Shown here in pieces: positions 35,086 through 45,779 of a DNA stretch of 64,000 nucleotides. Made by a program: the position numbers and the translations under genes. The notes beneath the pieces were generated by a model. It searched no databases. It worked only from the letters and a program-made list of their open reading frames with translations, and was not told where the DNA came from. Within the stretch, counting starts at the first letter, position 1; each line of letters starts with the position of its first letter. The stretch is from Granulosicoccus sp. (GTDB taxonomy: Bacteria; Pseudomonadota; Gammaproteobacteria; Granulosicoccales; Granulosicoccaceae). The stretch covers positions 1 through 64,000 of the forward strand of contig JALZUD010000010.1 of the NCBI GenBank assembly GCA_023301725.1, given 5' to 3'.

Positions 35086-36093
35086 ATGAGTCTGGGTATG
35101 AAGACAACTTACAACCAGCCGCTTGGCGGTAACGATATGGCGCGCTTTGGCGGTCCTGCAACCATGATGCGTTTACCGTCTCAGGAAAGTGCTGAAGGTC
35201 TTGGCGCGTGCTTTGTCGGTATTCCTATGGATATTGGAACGTCCAATCGTTCTGGCACACGTCATGGCCCCAGACAGATCCGCTCTGAATCCTGCATGCT
35301 GCGCCCGTACAATATGGCGACCGGGGCTGCACCGTTTGATGCTATCAATGTTGCTGATATCGGTGATGTTGCTATCAACACGTTCGATCTTAAAAAAACA
35401 ATTGATATCATTACGGCCCACTATGATGAATTGTTGATACATGACTGTGTGCCTCTCACGCTTGGCGGTGACCACACCCTCACATACCCAGTGCTTAGAG
35501 CAATAGCAAAAAAGCATGGTCCTGTCGCATTGATTCACATAGATGCACATGCTGATATTAACGACGAAATGTTCGGTGAAAAAATTGCACACGGCACGCC
35601 GTTCAGGCGTGCTCACGAAGATGGCCTGCTGCAATCAGATAAGGTGTTCCAGATCGGTTTGCGTGGCACTGGGTACTCACCTGAAGACTTCGACTGGTCG
35701 CGCAAGCAAGGTTGGACGGTGGTTCAGGCTGAAGAATGTTGGGGACAATCACTCACTGGCATGATGGGACGTATTCGCTCCATCATTGGCAACACTCCCG
35801 TATACCTTACCTATGACATTGACAGTCTCGATCCTGCGTTCGCACCAGGAACTGGCACAGTGGAGGTTGGAGGGCTAACTGTCTGGCAGGCCCTAGAAAT
35901 TGTAAGAGGCTGTTACGGTTTGAATCTGGTGGGTTGCGATCTTGTAGAGGTCTCACCTCCTTATGATCCATCGGGCAATACAGCATTGATAGGTGCTAAC
36001 TTGCTCTACGAGATGCTGTGCGTTCTGCCCAGTGTTGCTCAAGCTTACACACCATCTATTACTCAGAGTTCGTCTTTGGTGCGTGGTGCTTGA
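35086..36093 (+). CDS. speB: Agmatinase/guanidino-acid ureohydrolase
   Basis: A 335-residue arginase/agmatinase-family enzyme. The dinuclear Mn site is complete: LGGDHTLTYPV, HIDAHADIND and TYDIDSLDPAFAPGTGT. It hydrolyses a guanidino group to release urea. The loop GTSNRSGTRHGPRQIRSES is typical of agmatinases and of guanidinobutyrase/guanidinopropionase, so the exact substrate is open. Urea released here could be used with urea imported by UrtABCDE. A strong terminator follows. The start may be 35086 or 35098. Confidence 0.85.
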   Translation: MSLGMKTTYNQPLGGNDMARFGGPATMMRLPSQESAEGLGACFVGIPMDIGTSNRSGTRHGPRQIRSESCMLRPYNMATGAAPFDAINVADIGDVAINTFDLKKTIDIITAHYDELLIHDCVPLTLGGDHTLTYPVLRAIAKKHGPVALIHIDAHADINDEMFGEKIAHGTPFRRAHEDGLLQSDKVFQIGLRGTGYSPEDFDWSRKQGWTVVQAEECWGQSLTGMMGRIRSIIGNTPVYLTYDIDSLDPAFAPGTGTVEVGGLTVWQALEIVRGCYGLNLVGCDLVEVSPPYDPSGNTALIGANLLYEMLCVLPSVAQAYTPSITQSSSLVRGA

Positions 36094-36227
36094 GACTGGC
36101 AGGCTCATCAAAAAAGATAGGGTGGTTATGACTCAGTGTTTGCAGCGCTTAGAGCGGCCAAGCGTCATGGGTGTCTTAATGTCGACGGGTGCCCGGGCTA
36201 AGTTGTACGCTATTGCAAACTAGAACA

Positions 36228-36267
36228 CCAGCCTAGCAACAATAAATTGCTAGGCTGGTTTCGTTTA
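36228..36267 (+). terminator. Rho-independent terminator after the ureohydrolase
   Basis: CCAGCCTAGCAA (36228-36239) pairs perfectly with TTGCTAGGCTGG (36247-36258) across a 7-base loop and is followed by TTTCGTTTA. This is the clearest intrinsic terminator in the window. Confidence 0.88.
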
Positions 36268-36339
36268 TTGTCTCAAAATATTGTCTTTACTTAGAATGTT
36301 GTCTTTAAAAGAGACTATAGATCTGGGTCAAGAACAATC

Positions 36340-37785
36340 TTAACCCTGTCCTTCAAACCACCCCCCAACAGCCTTAACCTCCATAAACTCTTCTAGCCCC
36401 CATTCACCACCTTCGCGTCCGTTACCAGATTGCTTATACCCACCAAACGGCGAACCAGCCGAACGACCAATGCCGTTCATATCAACCATGCCAGAGCGCA
36501 GTCCGCGAGCTACTCGATTTGCTTTGCTGCCATCACTAGTCTGCACGTAGTTGGTTAGACCATACTCAGTATCATTAGCAATGGCGATAGCTTCTTCCTC
36601 GGTGTCGAAAGGCATCATTGATAATACGGGCCCAAAGATCTCCTCACGCATAACAATCATGTCGTTAGTGCAATCAGCAAACACAGTAGGTTGAACGAAG
36701 TAGCCACTGTCTTTACCTTCAGGCTTTCCTAAGCCACCGGCAACCAGTCGAGCTTTGTCTGTGTTTATGCCTTTTTCTATCAGACCCTGTACTTTCTCGT
36801 ACTGGGCTTGGCTTACTAGTGGACCAATGTGCTTGCCTTCTTTCGAGGCTAAATCAACCGCTGTTTTTTCGGCAGCAGCTTTTGCTTGTTCCACAGCTTC
36901 GTCGTATCGTGAGCGTTCTACCAACATACGAGTGGGGGCGTTGCAAGATTGCCCCGTGTTGTTAAAGCAACGCGCCACGCCTTGTGCCACGGCCTTCTCT
37001 GGTGCATCCGCAAAAATGATGTTGGCACCTTTTCCACCTAGCTCTAGCGACACACGCTTGAGTGTGTCAGCGGCGTTTTTAGATATGGCAATACCTGCCC
37101 GCGAAGAACCGGTGAACGAGACCATAGCCACATCACGATGCCCTGACAACGTGGTGCCGACACCTGCGCCATCACCGTTCACCAAGTTGAAGACACCGGC
37201 TGGTACGCCGGCATCATGGAGTATTTCAGCAAACAAGATGCCCGACAGTGGCGATAGCTCAGAAGGCTTAAGGATCATGGTGCAGCCGGTTGCCAGTGCT
37301 GGCATAACCTTCAAGGCAATTTGGTTCATCGGCCAGTTCCATGGCGTGATCAAGCCGCATACGCCAATAGGCTCGTAGATGATTCGATCTTGTGGAGTGT
37401 TCGGTCGCAGTTCGCGATCAAACTCGAACTCACCCAAGGCCTTGATGAACGCCTCTATATGAAAGGAGCCAGTTCCTGACTGTGCCGTCTGAGCCATGGA
37501 GATAGGTGCGCCCATCTCACGGCTGATGATATCGCCCATCTCTGATGCACGCGCTTTGTAGCTGGACAGAATGCTGTTCATAAGCGCAAGTCGTTCAGCC
37601 TTTGACGACACTGACCAACTAACGAATGCACGCTTTGCAGCGGCTACTGCTGCGTTTGTGTCAGCTTCACCACCGAGAGAAATAGTTGCGCAGACTTCTT
37701 CTGTAGACGGGTTGATTACGTCCAGATCTGTTCCGTCAATGGGGTCAACCCAAGCGCCGTTGATATAAAATTGTCGTGTGTTCAT
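36340..37785 (-). CDS. NAD(P)-dependent aldehyde dehydrogenase
   Basis: A 481-residue ALDH-superfamily enzyme with a complete active site: the oxyanion Asn in TPWNWPMNQ, the general base Glu in LELGGKGANI, the nucleophile Cys in NNTGQSCNAP, and EEIFGPVLS. It is not an MmsA-type (CoA-acylating) enzyme by its GQSC context, so it yields a free acid. The substrate is unknown. It is divergent from an SDR and an acyl-CoA synthetase, which suggests oxidation of an alcohol through an aldehyde to an acid and then a CoA ester (inference). Confidence 0.9.
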   Translation of the reverse strand: MNTRQFYINGAWVDPIDGTDLDVINPSTEEVCATISLGGEADTNAAVAAAKRAFVSWSVSSKAERLALMNSILSSYKARASEMGDIISREMGAPISMAQTAQSGTGSFHIEAFIKALGEFEFDRELRPNTPQDRIIYEPIGVCGLITPWNWPMNQIALKVMPALATGCTMILKPSELSPLSGILFAEILHDAGVPAGVFNLVNGDGAGVGTTLSGHRDVAMVSFTGSSRAGIAISKNAADTLKRVSLELGGKGANIIFADAPEKAVAQGVARCFNNTGQSCNAPTRMLVERSRYDEAVEQAKAAAEKTAVDLASKEGKHIGPLVSQAQYEKVQGLIEKGINTDKARLVAGGLGKPEGKDSGYFVQPTVFADCTNDMIVMREEIFGPVLSMMPFDTEEEAIAIANDTEYGLTNYVQTSDGSKANRVARGLRSGMVDMNGIGRSAGSPFGGYKQSGNGREGGEWGLEEFMEVKAVGGWFEGQG

Positions 37786-38145
37786 AAGTCAATCCAGAGT
37801 GTAGGCAGTTGTAGGTGTTAATCGGTAAACGGCATAGGGCGGTGCTTCCCTGTTGAGCTGGAATAGGCCATTCAGGAATCTGGCTAGTATCGCAGAATTC
37901 AACAGACTGATTCCATGACAATTCGCGCCTTGGAATCCACCTCTTCAAAGCGCTCAGTCGCCCTTGGAATCGGCCTTACTTCTTGGCTTCGGGAGAAGGT
38001 GTTGACAGGCCCTGGGGCCCTAAGTAGCCTCGCTACATAACCCGCAAAGCGATTTTCCATTAAATTCCACAATATCCGATACTGTTAGACTATCGCCTAT
38101 CAAAAAGATGTAGTTTTCAAAACAAACAACAAAGGCAATCACTCA
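37786..38145. other. Divergent promoter region
   Basis: 360 bases between the leftward ALDH and the rightward SDR. TTGACA at 38002-38007 and TAGCCT at 38025-38030, 17 bases apart, form a plausible but weak sigma-70 promoter for the SDR operon. CCTTGGAATC occurs twice (37928 and 37962). No regulator gene is adjacent. Confidence 0.35.
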
Positions 38146-38898
38146 ATGGCGAACAAACCACTGGCGTTAGTAACGGGCGCAGCTCAAGGCATTGGCTATG
38201 CATGTGCCGAAGCGCTAGCAGAAGATGGTGCACAGCTGATTCTGTGTGACATTGACGCGAAGGGTGTCAAGGCGGCTGCGGCGCGTTTAGGTCAAGGGGT
38301 AACCGCCCACCACTGCGACATGAGCGATGCCGATCAAATCAACAGTATGTTCGATGCTATCGAAGCCGAGCATGGGGTAGTGGAGATTTTGGTTAACAAT
38401 GCGGGAATTGCGCTTCCCAGTGATTTTCTTTCGACCTCACTAGAGGAGTTCCGCAAAGTAATCGATGTCAATCTCATTGGTACATTTGCAGCCCTTCAGC
38501 GTGCAGCCAAAAGTATGGTGGCCCGTGAAGTTCAAGGCTCCATCATTAATATGTCCTCTATCAATGCGGTAGTGGCTATTCCATCCATCGCGGCGTACTG
38601 TGCATCCAAAGGTGGTGTCGCGCAGCTGACCAAAGCTGCGGCATTGGCGCTAGCGCCACACAACATCCGTGTGAATGCAGTGGGTCCAGGTTCCATAGAC
38701 ACTGCCATGATGGCAGGCGTTAACTCAAACCCAGATGCCATGAAAAAGATGATGTCACGAACTCCGTTGCAACGCGTTGGTAGCGCTCGAGAAATTGGTG
38801 ACACAGTGGCGTTTCTGGCGAGTAAGAAAGCCAGTTATATTACTGGAGAGACCATCTATGTAGACGGTGGTCGCCTAGGTATGAATTACACCTGCTGA
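38146..38898 (+). CDS. Short-chain dehydrogenase/reductase
   Basis: A 250-residue classical SDR. The cofactor motif is TGAAQGIG, NNAG follows, the catalytic Ser lies in INMSSINAV, and Tyr/Lys lie in YCASKGG. The C-terminal GETIYVDGGRLGMNYTC is typical. D39 in CDID suggests NAD rather than NADP. The substrate is unknown. It is followed after eight bases by an acyl-CoA synthetase gene and is likely cotranscribed with it. Confidence 0.9.
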   Translation: MANKPLALVTGAAQGIGYACAEALAEDGAQLILCDIDAKGVKAAAARLGQGVTAHHCDMSDADQINSMFDAIEAEHGVVEILVNNAGIALPSDFLSTSLEEFRKVIDVNLIGTFAALQRAAKSMVAREVQGSIINMSSINAVVAIPSIAAYCASKGGVAQLTKAAALALAPHNIRVNAVGPGSIDTAMMAGVNSNPDAMKKMMSRTPLQRVGSAREIGDTVAFLASKKASYITGETIYVDGGRLGMNYTC

Positions 38899-38906
38899 GA
38901 ATACAC

Positions 38907-40820
38907 ATGCAAACCAACTACAAAAGTGTTTATGCCAATTGGCAGCAAGATCCAGAAGCGTTCTGGGAAAAGGCTGCTCAGAACATCGACTGGATTGAAC
39001 CAGCAACGCAAGTTTTCAATCCTGAAAAGGGTGCCTACGGTCGTTGGTTTGATGGGGCGGTTTGCAACACCTGTGCAAACTGCGTTGATCGGCATGTACA
39101 TGCAGGTAATGGTGACAATCTTGCATTAATTTATGACAGCCCTGTTACTGGGCACATGCAGAAATACACGTATAACGAATTGTTGCAAGAGGTTGGGGCG
39201 CTAGCGTCCGTCATGCAAGACAACGGCGTTGGCCAAGGCGATCGGGTCATTATCTATTTGCCCATGGTGCCGCAGGCTGTATTTTCCATGTTGGCCTGCG
39301 CCCGCATTGGCGCTATACATTCAGTGGTATTTGGTGGTTTTGCTGCACAAGAGCTTGCCACAAGAATAGAAGATGCCGGGGCAAATTTTGTTATCTCGGC
39401 GTCGTGCGGTATTGAGCCTTCCAGAGTGGTGCCGTATAAACCATTACTCGATGAAGCTATTGAGCTGTCCAGCCACAAACCTAGCCACTGTTTGATACTG
39501 CAACGTGAACAACACTCCTGCCAGCTGATAGCTGGGCGCGATAGCGACTATGCAGACGTTGTCGGTGCTGCTAAGTCTGCCGGACGTGTGAGCGACTGCG
39601 TACCAGTAGCCGCCACCGATCCCCTATATATTCTGTACACTTCTGGTACCACGGGTCAGCCTAAGGGTGTGGTTCGCGACAACGGTGGTCACATGGTCGC
39701 TCTGAGCTGGACGATGGAAAATCACTACGGCATGAAGCCGGGTGATGTGTTCTGGGCTGCCTCTGATGTGGGTTGGGTGGTTGGGCACTCGTATATTTGT
39801 TATGCGCCTTTGCTGCACGGTTGCACCACAGTTGTTTTTGAGGGTAAGCCGGTGGGCACACCTGACGCCGGTGCATTCTGGCGAGTTATACAGGAACACA
39901 AAGTGGCTGCCTTGTTTACCGCGCCCACCGCATTCCGGGCTATCAAGAAAGTTGATCCTGCTGGTGAACTCATTAAGCAGTACGACTTAAGCTCGCTTCG
40001 CACCTTGTTTCTCGCAGGAGAGCGCTCAGACTCCACCACCATTGACTGGGCACAATCACATCTCAACATACCCGTAGTAGATCACTGGTGGCAGACAGAA
40101 ACAGGCTGGCCTATCTCTGGTAACCCGGTTGGTATTGGTTTGCTTCCTGTTAAACCCGGCTCACCTGGTGTGCCTATGCCCGGCTATGACATCCAAGTGC
40201 TAGATGATGAGGGCAATGCTCTACCCACTGGGCAACTGGGTAATATCGTTTGCAAGCTTCCACTGCCACCGTCAGCATTTCCCACTTTGTGGAATGCTGA
40301 AGAGCGATTCCACAGTGCCTACCTCAGTGAGTTTCCTGGGTACTATGCAACCGCTGATGCAGGCATCATTGATGAAGATGGCTACGTGTTCATCATGGCC
40401 CGCACCGATGACATCATCAATGTAGCGGGTCACCGTCTTTCTACCGGCGCCATGGAAGAGGTGCTTGGCACTCATCCAGATATTGCAGAAACGGCCGTTG
40501 TAGGTTTGGCTGATAGCTTAAAGGGTCAGCTGCCCGTTGGCTTCTATGTCACCAATGATGGGTGCACAAAATCGCCTGAGGCATTGCAAGCAGAGCTGGT
40601 GCAATTTGTGAGAGATGCCATAGGGCCTGTTGCCGCTTTCAAGATGGCTATTGAGGTTGAACGATTACCTAAAACTCGATCAGGCAAAGTGCTTCGGGGC
40701 ACCATTCAGAAAATAGGCGATGGTACACAATGGAAGATGCCTGCAGCAATTGATGATCCGGAGATCCTGATAGAGATTGAAGCGGCTATGAAGTCTGCAG
40801 GTGTTTTGGATAAAGAATAG
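38907..40820 (+). CDS. prpE: Propionyl-CoA synthetase-like acyl-CoA ligase
   Basis: A 637-residue AMP-forming ligase of the acetyl/propionyl-CoA synthetase family. ATP motif YILYTSGTTGQPKGVVRDNGG (A3) has the PrpE-type RDNGG, the substrate-pocket region is WWQTETGWPISGNP, and the catalytic lysine lies in LPKTRSGKVLRG. It activates propionate or a similar short acid to the CoA ester in the cytoplasm. With the adjacent SDR and divergent ALDH it could complete a route from a short alcohol or diol to an acyl-CoA. Confidence 0.9.
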   Translation: MQTNYKSVYANWQQDPEAFWEKAAQNIDWIEPATQVFNPEKGAYGRWFDGAVCNTCANCVDRHVHAGNGDNLALIYDSPVTGHMQKYTYNELLQEVGALASVMQDNGVGQGDRVIIYLPMVPQAVFSMLACARIGAIHSVVFGGFAAQELATRIEDAGANFVISASCGIEPSRVVPYKPLLDEAIELSSHKPSHCLILQREQHSCQLIAGRDSDYADVVGAAKSAGRVSDCVPVAATDPLYILYTSGTTGQPKGVVRDNGGHMVALSWTMENHYGMKPGDVFWAASDVGWVVGHSYICYAPLLHGCTTVVFEGKPVGTPDAGAFWRVIQEHKVAALFTAPTAFRAIKKVDPAGELIKQYDLSSLRTLFLAGERSDSTTIDWAQSHLNIPVVDHWWQTETGWPISGNPVGIGLLPVKPGSPGVPMPGYDIQVLDDEGNALPTGQLGNIVCKLPLPPSAFPTLWNAEERFHSAYLSEFPGYYATADAGIIDEDGYVFIMARTDDIINVAGHRLSTGAMEEVLGTHPDIAETAVVGLADSLKGQLPVGFYVTNDGCTKSPEALQAELVQFVRDAIGPVAAFKMAIEVERLPKTRSGKVLRGTIQKIGDGTQWKMPAAIDDPEILIEIEAAMKSAGVLDKE

Positions 40821-41314
40821 TTTTTAGCCGACACACCATTAATTGAGTGTGAGTGATGTCGGCATGCTTTCTGATGCTTTTATAGACGGCATTTTCTGAA
40901 GCCTTTTTAATCGGCCTCTGTGTGCGTGCTTTTCGCCAAGACGCGCCCAACGAATGTGCCCACCACACGCGTCGCCCAGCTCAACCCCGCAAAAAATGCG
41001 TGGAAGCACGGCGATAGTGTGAACTGTGCCTGTTAACAGAACACTATGTCTGGACTTCGTTTTTAACGGTAGTAATATCCAGTTGTTCTAGTACAGCCAA
41101 GGGCAACCTATACGGCTCAGCAGTGTATATGTTAACTACTTCGCATTTCTTTTAGAAGTGTGATCATCATCATGTATTAGGTTTGTTATTCAACGTGTGG
41201 AATAGCACCCTAACTAAATAGATGAAGTGCCGTGCCCTCGGCTGGAATAATTTTTACAACGGTTCAATAGGTATGGAGCGTTGTTAAAACACCTAACAAT
41301 AAGGGATTTTTTGC
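40821..41314. other. Intergenic region with a 7-bp hairpin
   Basis: 494 bases. GCCGACA (40827-40833) and TGTCGGC (40857-40863) could form a hairpin just after the acyl-CoA ligase, without a T run. The rest has no coding signal that I can see. Confidence 0.35.
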
Positions 41315-42499
41315 ATGCAAACCCTCAAAAATTTATCTAGAGTCGGCATTTTTTTTCTTGTTGCCTCTGCGCTTTATGGATGCACGCTGGTCCCGTATTC
41401 AGCTACGACTGTCGAAGCAGATACCAGGCTGAACACGCAAAAATTCAACCAACTGGTATCGCGTGATGTAGCCTCGGTTCTGAGACAAATTGATTCACTG
41501 TCGCCAGAGGCCACCACTCTGGGTCTTTCACGTGACACAGTTCAGGAAGATGAATTTGCAGCTGCATTAGATCGTGAGCTGCAAGGAAGCGGTTATGCCA
41601 TGAGGTCAATCGGTGGAAGTCCCGACACGGTTCCAGTGAGTTACAGCTTTTCTGAAGTGCCCGCCAGTAAGCGTGATTCGTCTGATATTTTCGCTAAAGA
41701 AGTTACTGTTATTATCGGCAAGGTGGCTGTTCGCCGCTCCTATGCAGTGGACTCAGACAATAATGTGCGCCCCTTGGGGGGGATGTCAGTGCGCGGTGAT
41801 GTTGATCCAGATGTTTTAGTTAACAACGACGATATTTTTAATGCTATCGGTTCTACGCCTAAAGATAGTATTCAGAGGCCGCAACCGCAACAAAGGCCGC
41901 AACAAAGGCCGCAACCGCAGGTCGCGCAGGTGCAAAATTCGCAAATAAATCAAGCTCAGGTTATCGCGAGTCAATCAAACAATGGATCTGCTCAAAATAA
42001 TGCTTTTAACAATAATGCAGCCGAGGCTAATGCACTAGCACTTCAGCTACCCAAAGCTACACCTGACTTGCCGGGTAATTCGTCTAACAACGCTGCTGGC
42101 CAAGGTGTTAACCCGAATAACATTCGCAATACACTTGTATCTAATTTTCAGTCGGATTTTGCTGATACGCTTATTGTCAAAGAGAAAGTATTAACCTTTG
42201 CCAACGATTCAACTCGCATGGGTGTTATCAACAAAGCGCAAGTTGAAACGTTCATCAAGGGGTTTAATCCCGGCAGCGATGTGGTGTCGATTATTGGTTG
42301 CTCTCACGGCAACACCTCAGCGGAAGGAGGGCAGGAAGCTCTTGCTCTTGGCCGCGCCGCACGTGTACGAGACGAATTACTTTTTTCAGGAATACCCGAG
42401 CAAAATATCCGAGCTGAAGGGTGCTGGGCAGGCGAACATTTTGATGGTGGAATGCCACGGCGTGGCGTTGTTATAACGCTTAGGCGCAAGGTGAGTTAA
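41315..42499 (+). CDS. Lipoprotein with OmpA-like C-terminal domain
   Basis: A 394-residue lipoprotein. The lipobox is LYGC with C23. Residues about 30-170 form a globular domain reminiscent of TrbH-type conjugation lipoproteins (SRDVASVLRQIDSLSPEATTLGL, then YAMRSI), though this resemblance is weak. A Pro/Gln-rich then Asn-rich linker spans about 185-260, with repeated RPQPQQ units. An OmpA-like domain (about 285-394) follows: IGCSHGNTSAEGGQEALALGRAARVRDEL. The domain order suggests an outer-membrane lipoprotein that contacts peptidoglycan. No conjugation genes are nearby. Confidence 0.75.
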   Translation: MQTLKNLSRVGIFFLVASALYGCTLVPYSATTVEADTRLNTQKFNQLVSRDVASVLRQIDSLSPEATTLGLSRDTVQEDEFAAALDRELQGSGYAMRSIGGSPDTVPVSYSFSEVPASKRDSSDIFAKEVTVIIGKVAVRRSYAVDSDNNVRPLGGMSVRGDVDPDVLVNNDDIFNAIGSTPKDSIQRPQPQQRPQQRPQPQVAQVQNSQINQAQVIASQSNNGSAQNNAFNNNAAEANALALQLPKATPDLPGNSSNNAAGQGVNPNNIRNTLVSNFQSDFADTLIVKEKVLTFANDSTRMGVINKAQVETFIKGFNPGSDVVSIIGCSHGNTSAEGGQEALALGRAARVRDELLFSGIPEQNIRAEGCWAGEHFDGGMPRRGVVITLRRKVS

Positions 42500-42502
42500 G
42501 CA

Positions 42503-45451
42503 TTAGTTCTTACTCGCCGCTTTTTTCTTCGTCGTCGCTTTAGCGATCTTTCTGCCTGCAAACTTTTTTGCCTTTGCCTTTGCCTTTGCCTTTGTACTTT
42601 TGGCCGAGTCGGTTTTTTCATCGGTGGACGCTAAGGCTGCAAGAATCGGTTTCAGGTAATGACCAGTATACGAAGCTTCGCAAGCCACAATATCTTCTGG
42701 TGGTCCACAAGCGACCACTTCACCACCACCTTGGCCGCCTTCTGGCCCCATATCGATAATCCAATCAGCTGTTTTTATGACATCAAGATTGTGTTCAATG
42801 ATAACAACAGTATTGCCGGCGTCTCGGAGTCGTTGCAAAACGATCAGCAAGGCTTTCACGTCTTCGAAATGAAGCCCGGTGGTAGGCTCGTCCAGTATGT
42901 ACAGGGTGTTGCCGGTGTCGCGCTTGGATAGCTCTCTTGCAAGCTTAATGCGTTGAGCTTCACCGCCCGAGAGTGTGGTGGCGTTTTGGCCCAGCGTGAT
43001 GTACGACAATCCCACATCCATCAGCGTTTGCAGTTTTCTGTGCAGCACAGGTACTGCGGCAAAGAAATTGTTAGCCTCCTCAACGGTCATGGTCAGCACT
43101 TGGTGAATGTTCTGTCCCTTGTAGCGTATGTCCAGTGTTTCACGTCCGTAGCGCTTCGCTTCGCACACATCGCAAGGTACATACACATCGGGTAGAAAAT
43201 GCATTTCTACTTTTATAAGGCCATCACCCTGACAGGCCTCGCAGCGTCCACCCTTTACATTGAAACTGAATCGTCCTGCCTGATAGCCACGAGATCGAGC
43301 CTCATGGGTGCCAGCAAACAATTCTCGTATAGTGGAGAAAAGGCCTGAATAGGTGGCGGGATTGCTGCGTGGCGTGCGCCCGATAGCGCTTTGGTCAATG
43401 GCCACAATTTTATCGAAACTAGAAAGCCCGGTAACGCTACCGACCTTTGCGCTCTTGTGGTGAGCACTGTTTATAAGATTGGCAGCGTTGTGGTACAGCG
43501 TGTTGTTTACTAATGTTGATTTGCCAGAGCCTGATACACCAGTAACCACTGTGCATAGTCCCACAGGAATTTTTACATCCACATTTTTCAGGTTATTGCC
43601 TTGCGCCTGTTTAATGGAGATGAATTGTTTACTGGGTGTTTTGCGTTCAGGGATTTCAATGCGGCGTGTGCCTCTCAAATATTGGCCCGTTATAGAATCC
43701 GGGTGATCGATAATATCCTGAGGTGTACCTTCGGCCACAATGCGGCCACCGTGCACGCCGGCACCTGGCCCTATGTCGATAACATGATCGGCAGTGCGGA
43801 TAGCGTCTTCATCATGCTCAACAACAATCACCGTGTTGCCTAAGTCTCGAAGGTAGGCCAAGGTGCCCAGTAGTTTGTCGTTATCTCTTTGGTGTAAGCC
43901 AATAGAGGGTTCATCAAGTACATACATAACCCCTTGCAAGCCGGCACCAATCTGACTGGCCAAACGTATGCGTTGTGCCTCTCCACCACTTAAGGTGTCG
44001 GCACTTCTATCCAGTGACAAGTAGTCCAAGCCTACGTTAACCAGAAACTGCAAACGCTGTTGCACCTCTTTGGTGATTTTGCTGGCCACCTCCTCGCGTT
44101 GTCCAATGAGCTGCAAGTCTTGTATGAGTTGTACGCTTTGGCCAATAGATAAACCCACTATTGACGGCAAGGTGTTCCCATCTATCACCACGTGTCGAGC
44201 GGCTTCATTTAATCGAGCACCTTTGCAATCAGGGCACGTATCACTGGACAATAGTTTGGCAAGATCATCACGAACCGTATTCGATTCTGTTTCTCGGTAG
44301 CGGCGTTGTAAATTAGGAATCACACCTTCAAAAGCACGAACCGACTCTCGCACAGCCTGGCTCTTGTCACTTTGGTATGTGAACTTGATTTGTTCATCTT
44401 TTGAGCCGTAGAGCAGCATGTTCTGTATGTTTTCATCCAGCTCGTTGTAGATGGTGTTGACGTTAAATTTGTAGTGTGTCGCCAAAGATTTAAGCATCTG
44501 GAAGTAATAAGGATTTTTCTTGTCCCAACCACGCACTGCGCCCCCGGCCAAGCTGATGGCGTCGTTGGTCACTATCAGGCTTTCATCAAAGTATTGACTT
44601 ACACCTAAACCATCGCAGGTGGGGCAAGCACCGTGTGGGCTGTTAAAAGAAAATGCGCGGGGTTCTAACTCTGCCAACGAATAGCCACATTGGCTGCAGG
44701 CAAAGTGGGTGGAGAAGACGACATCGCTTTCACTGCCGTCGAGGGCGGTGATCACAGCGTTACCCTCGGCAAGTTTTGTGGCCGTCTCGAACGATTCTGC
44801 CAGACGAAGTCGTTGATCATCACGCACCTTGAAGCGATCTACCACAACATCAATCCGATGTTTCTTCTTAGCCGCTAGGGTAATGTCGCCTTCAAGCTCT
44901 GTAATTACGCCATCAATGCGTGCGCGCAAATAGCCTTGGGCACGTAATTGCTCCAAAAGAGTTGCGTGATCACCTTTGCGATCTTTGACCACTGGAGCAA
45001 GCAGTACCATTGCTTTGCCCGCGGGCATTTGCAATACATGGTCGACCATCTGGCTCACGGTTTGCGCCTCTAGGGTCTCGCCGTGTTTGGGGCAGGTGGG
45101 TGTACCAACGCGGGCGAATAGCAAACGCAGGTAGTCGTACACTTCAGTGATGGTGCCAACGGTGGAGCGGGGATTGTGTGACGTTGATTTCTGTTCAATG
45201 GCAATTGCTGGGGAAAGTCCGTCGATCATGTCCACATCGGGTTTGTCCATGACTGACAAGAACTGCCGCGCATAGGCAGACAGTGACTCCACATAGCGGC
45301 GTTGCCCCTCAGCAAACAAGGTGTCGAAGGCCAAAGACGATTTGCCACAACCGGACAGGCCCGTAATGACTATCAGCGAATCGCGCGGAAGGTCGGCGTC
45401 AATATTTTTCAGATTGTGCGTACGGGCACCTCTGACGCGGATGGTATCCAT
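42503..45451 (-). CDS. uvrA: Excinuclease ABC subunit A
   Basis: A 982-residue UvrA, counted from the ATG at 45451. Two ABC modules are present ([22 protein letters not shown]), with signatures [16 protein letters not shown] and [16 protein letters not shown], plus zinc-finger cysteines (CSQCGY...CPTCDG; CEACQG...CDVC). It recognises DNA damage in nucleotide excision repair. The C-terminal tail is an added Lys/Ala-rich stretch of about 40 residues, partly encoded by a 6-bp tandem repeat. I saw no SOS box upstream. It converges on the OmpA-like lipoprotein gene. Confidence 0.96.
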   Translation of the reverse strand: MDTIRVRGARTHNLKNIDADLPRDSLIVITGLSGCGKSSLAFDTLFAEGQRRYVESLSAYARQFLSVMDKPDVDMIDGLSPAIAIEQKSTSHNPRSTVGTITEVYDYLRLLFARVGTPTCPKHGETLEAQTVSQMVDHVLQMPAGKAMVLLAPVVKDRKGDHATLLEQLRAQGYLRARIDGVITELEGDITLAAKKKHRIDVVVDRFKVRDDQRLRLAESFETATKLAEGNAVITALDGSESDVVFSTHFACSQCGYSLAELEPRAFSFNSPHGACPTCDGLGVSQYFDESLIVTNDAISLAGGAVRGWDKKNPYYFQMLKSLATHYKFNVNTIYNELDENIQNMLLYGSKDEQIKFTYQSDKSQAVRESVRAFEGVIPNLQRRYRETESNTVRDDLAKLLSSDTCPDCKGARLNEAARHVVIDGNTLPSIVGLSIGQSVQLIQDLQLIGQREEVASKITKEVQQRLQFLVNVGLDYLSLDRSADTLSGGEAQRIRLASQIGAGLQGVMYVLDEPSIGLHQRDNDKLLGTLAYLRDLGNTVIVVEHDEDAIRTADHVIDIGPGAGVHGGRIVAEGTPQDIIDHPDSITGQYLRGTRRIEIPERKTPSKQFISIKQAQGNNLKNVDVKIPVGLCTVVTGVSGSGKSTLVNNTLYHNAANLINSAHHKSAKVGSVTGLSSFDKIVAIDQSAIGRTPRSNPATYSGLFSTIRELFAGTHEARSRGYQAGRFSFNVKGGRCEACQGDGLIKVEMHFLPDVYVPCDVCEAKRYGRETLDIRYKGQNIHQVLTMTVEEANNFFAAVPVLHRKLQTLMDVGLSYITLGQNATTLSGGEAQRIKLARELSKRDTGNTLYILDEPTTGLHFEDVKALLIVLQRLRDAGNTVVIIEHNLDVIKTADWIIDMGPEGGQGGGEVVACGPPEDIVACEASYTGHYLKPILAALASTDEKTDSAKSTKAKAKAKAKKFAGRKIAKATTKKKAASKN
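42567..42596. repeat. Hexanucleotide tandem repeat in the uvrA tail
   Basis: TTTGCC is repeated four times (42567-42590), with a partial fifth copy. On the coding strand it encodes alternating Lys and Ala. Because the unit is six bases, slippage would change tail length without shifting frame. Confidence 0.85.
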
Positions 45452-45779
45452 CAATTGCTCGCTGGTATGACGGACATGGCCGTCGTTCTGGTTTATAGAT
45501 AACTGTTTCGGGCGCAGCGTCGGAAATGTTCGTTACACTCAAGCCGCGGGCGCTTTTACATATCGTTGGATTTTCACCCAACCCTTCTCCAAAGCGTTCA
45601 CTCAGGCCTTCGCCAGAGCCCACTGGGCGCTCTATCAAGCACTCTGGCGTGGCTCGAAGCGCACCGTACTGATACTATACAGAGATTGCCGGTAAGCTCT
45701 CCACGCGCGAGCATCAGTCTGCATCCACCGTTTTGCGCCAGAGCTTTTTTAGCGCCTCCTTTTTCAACTACCGTATTCC
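45452..45779. other. Divergent promoter region of uvrA and the MFS gene
   Basis: 328 bases. Frames on both strands here are open by chance and have no recognisable domain. No LexA-type box or clear hairpin was found. Confidence 0.4.

Noticed and set aside
36128-36223. 31-codon frame between the ureohydrolase and its terminator
   Set aside because: Very short, no recognisable features; more likely the 3' untranslated region of the ureohydrolase transcript.
45452-45560. SOS (LexA) box upstream of uvrA
   Set aside because: The nearest CTGT has no ACAG partner at eight bases.
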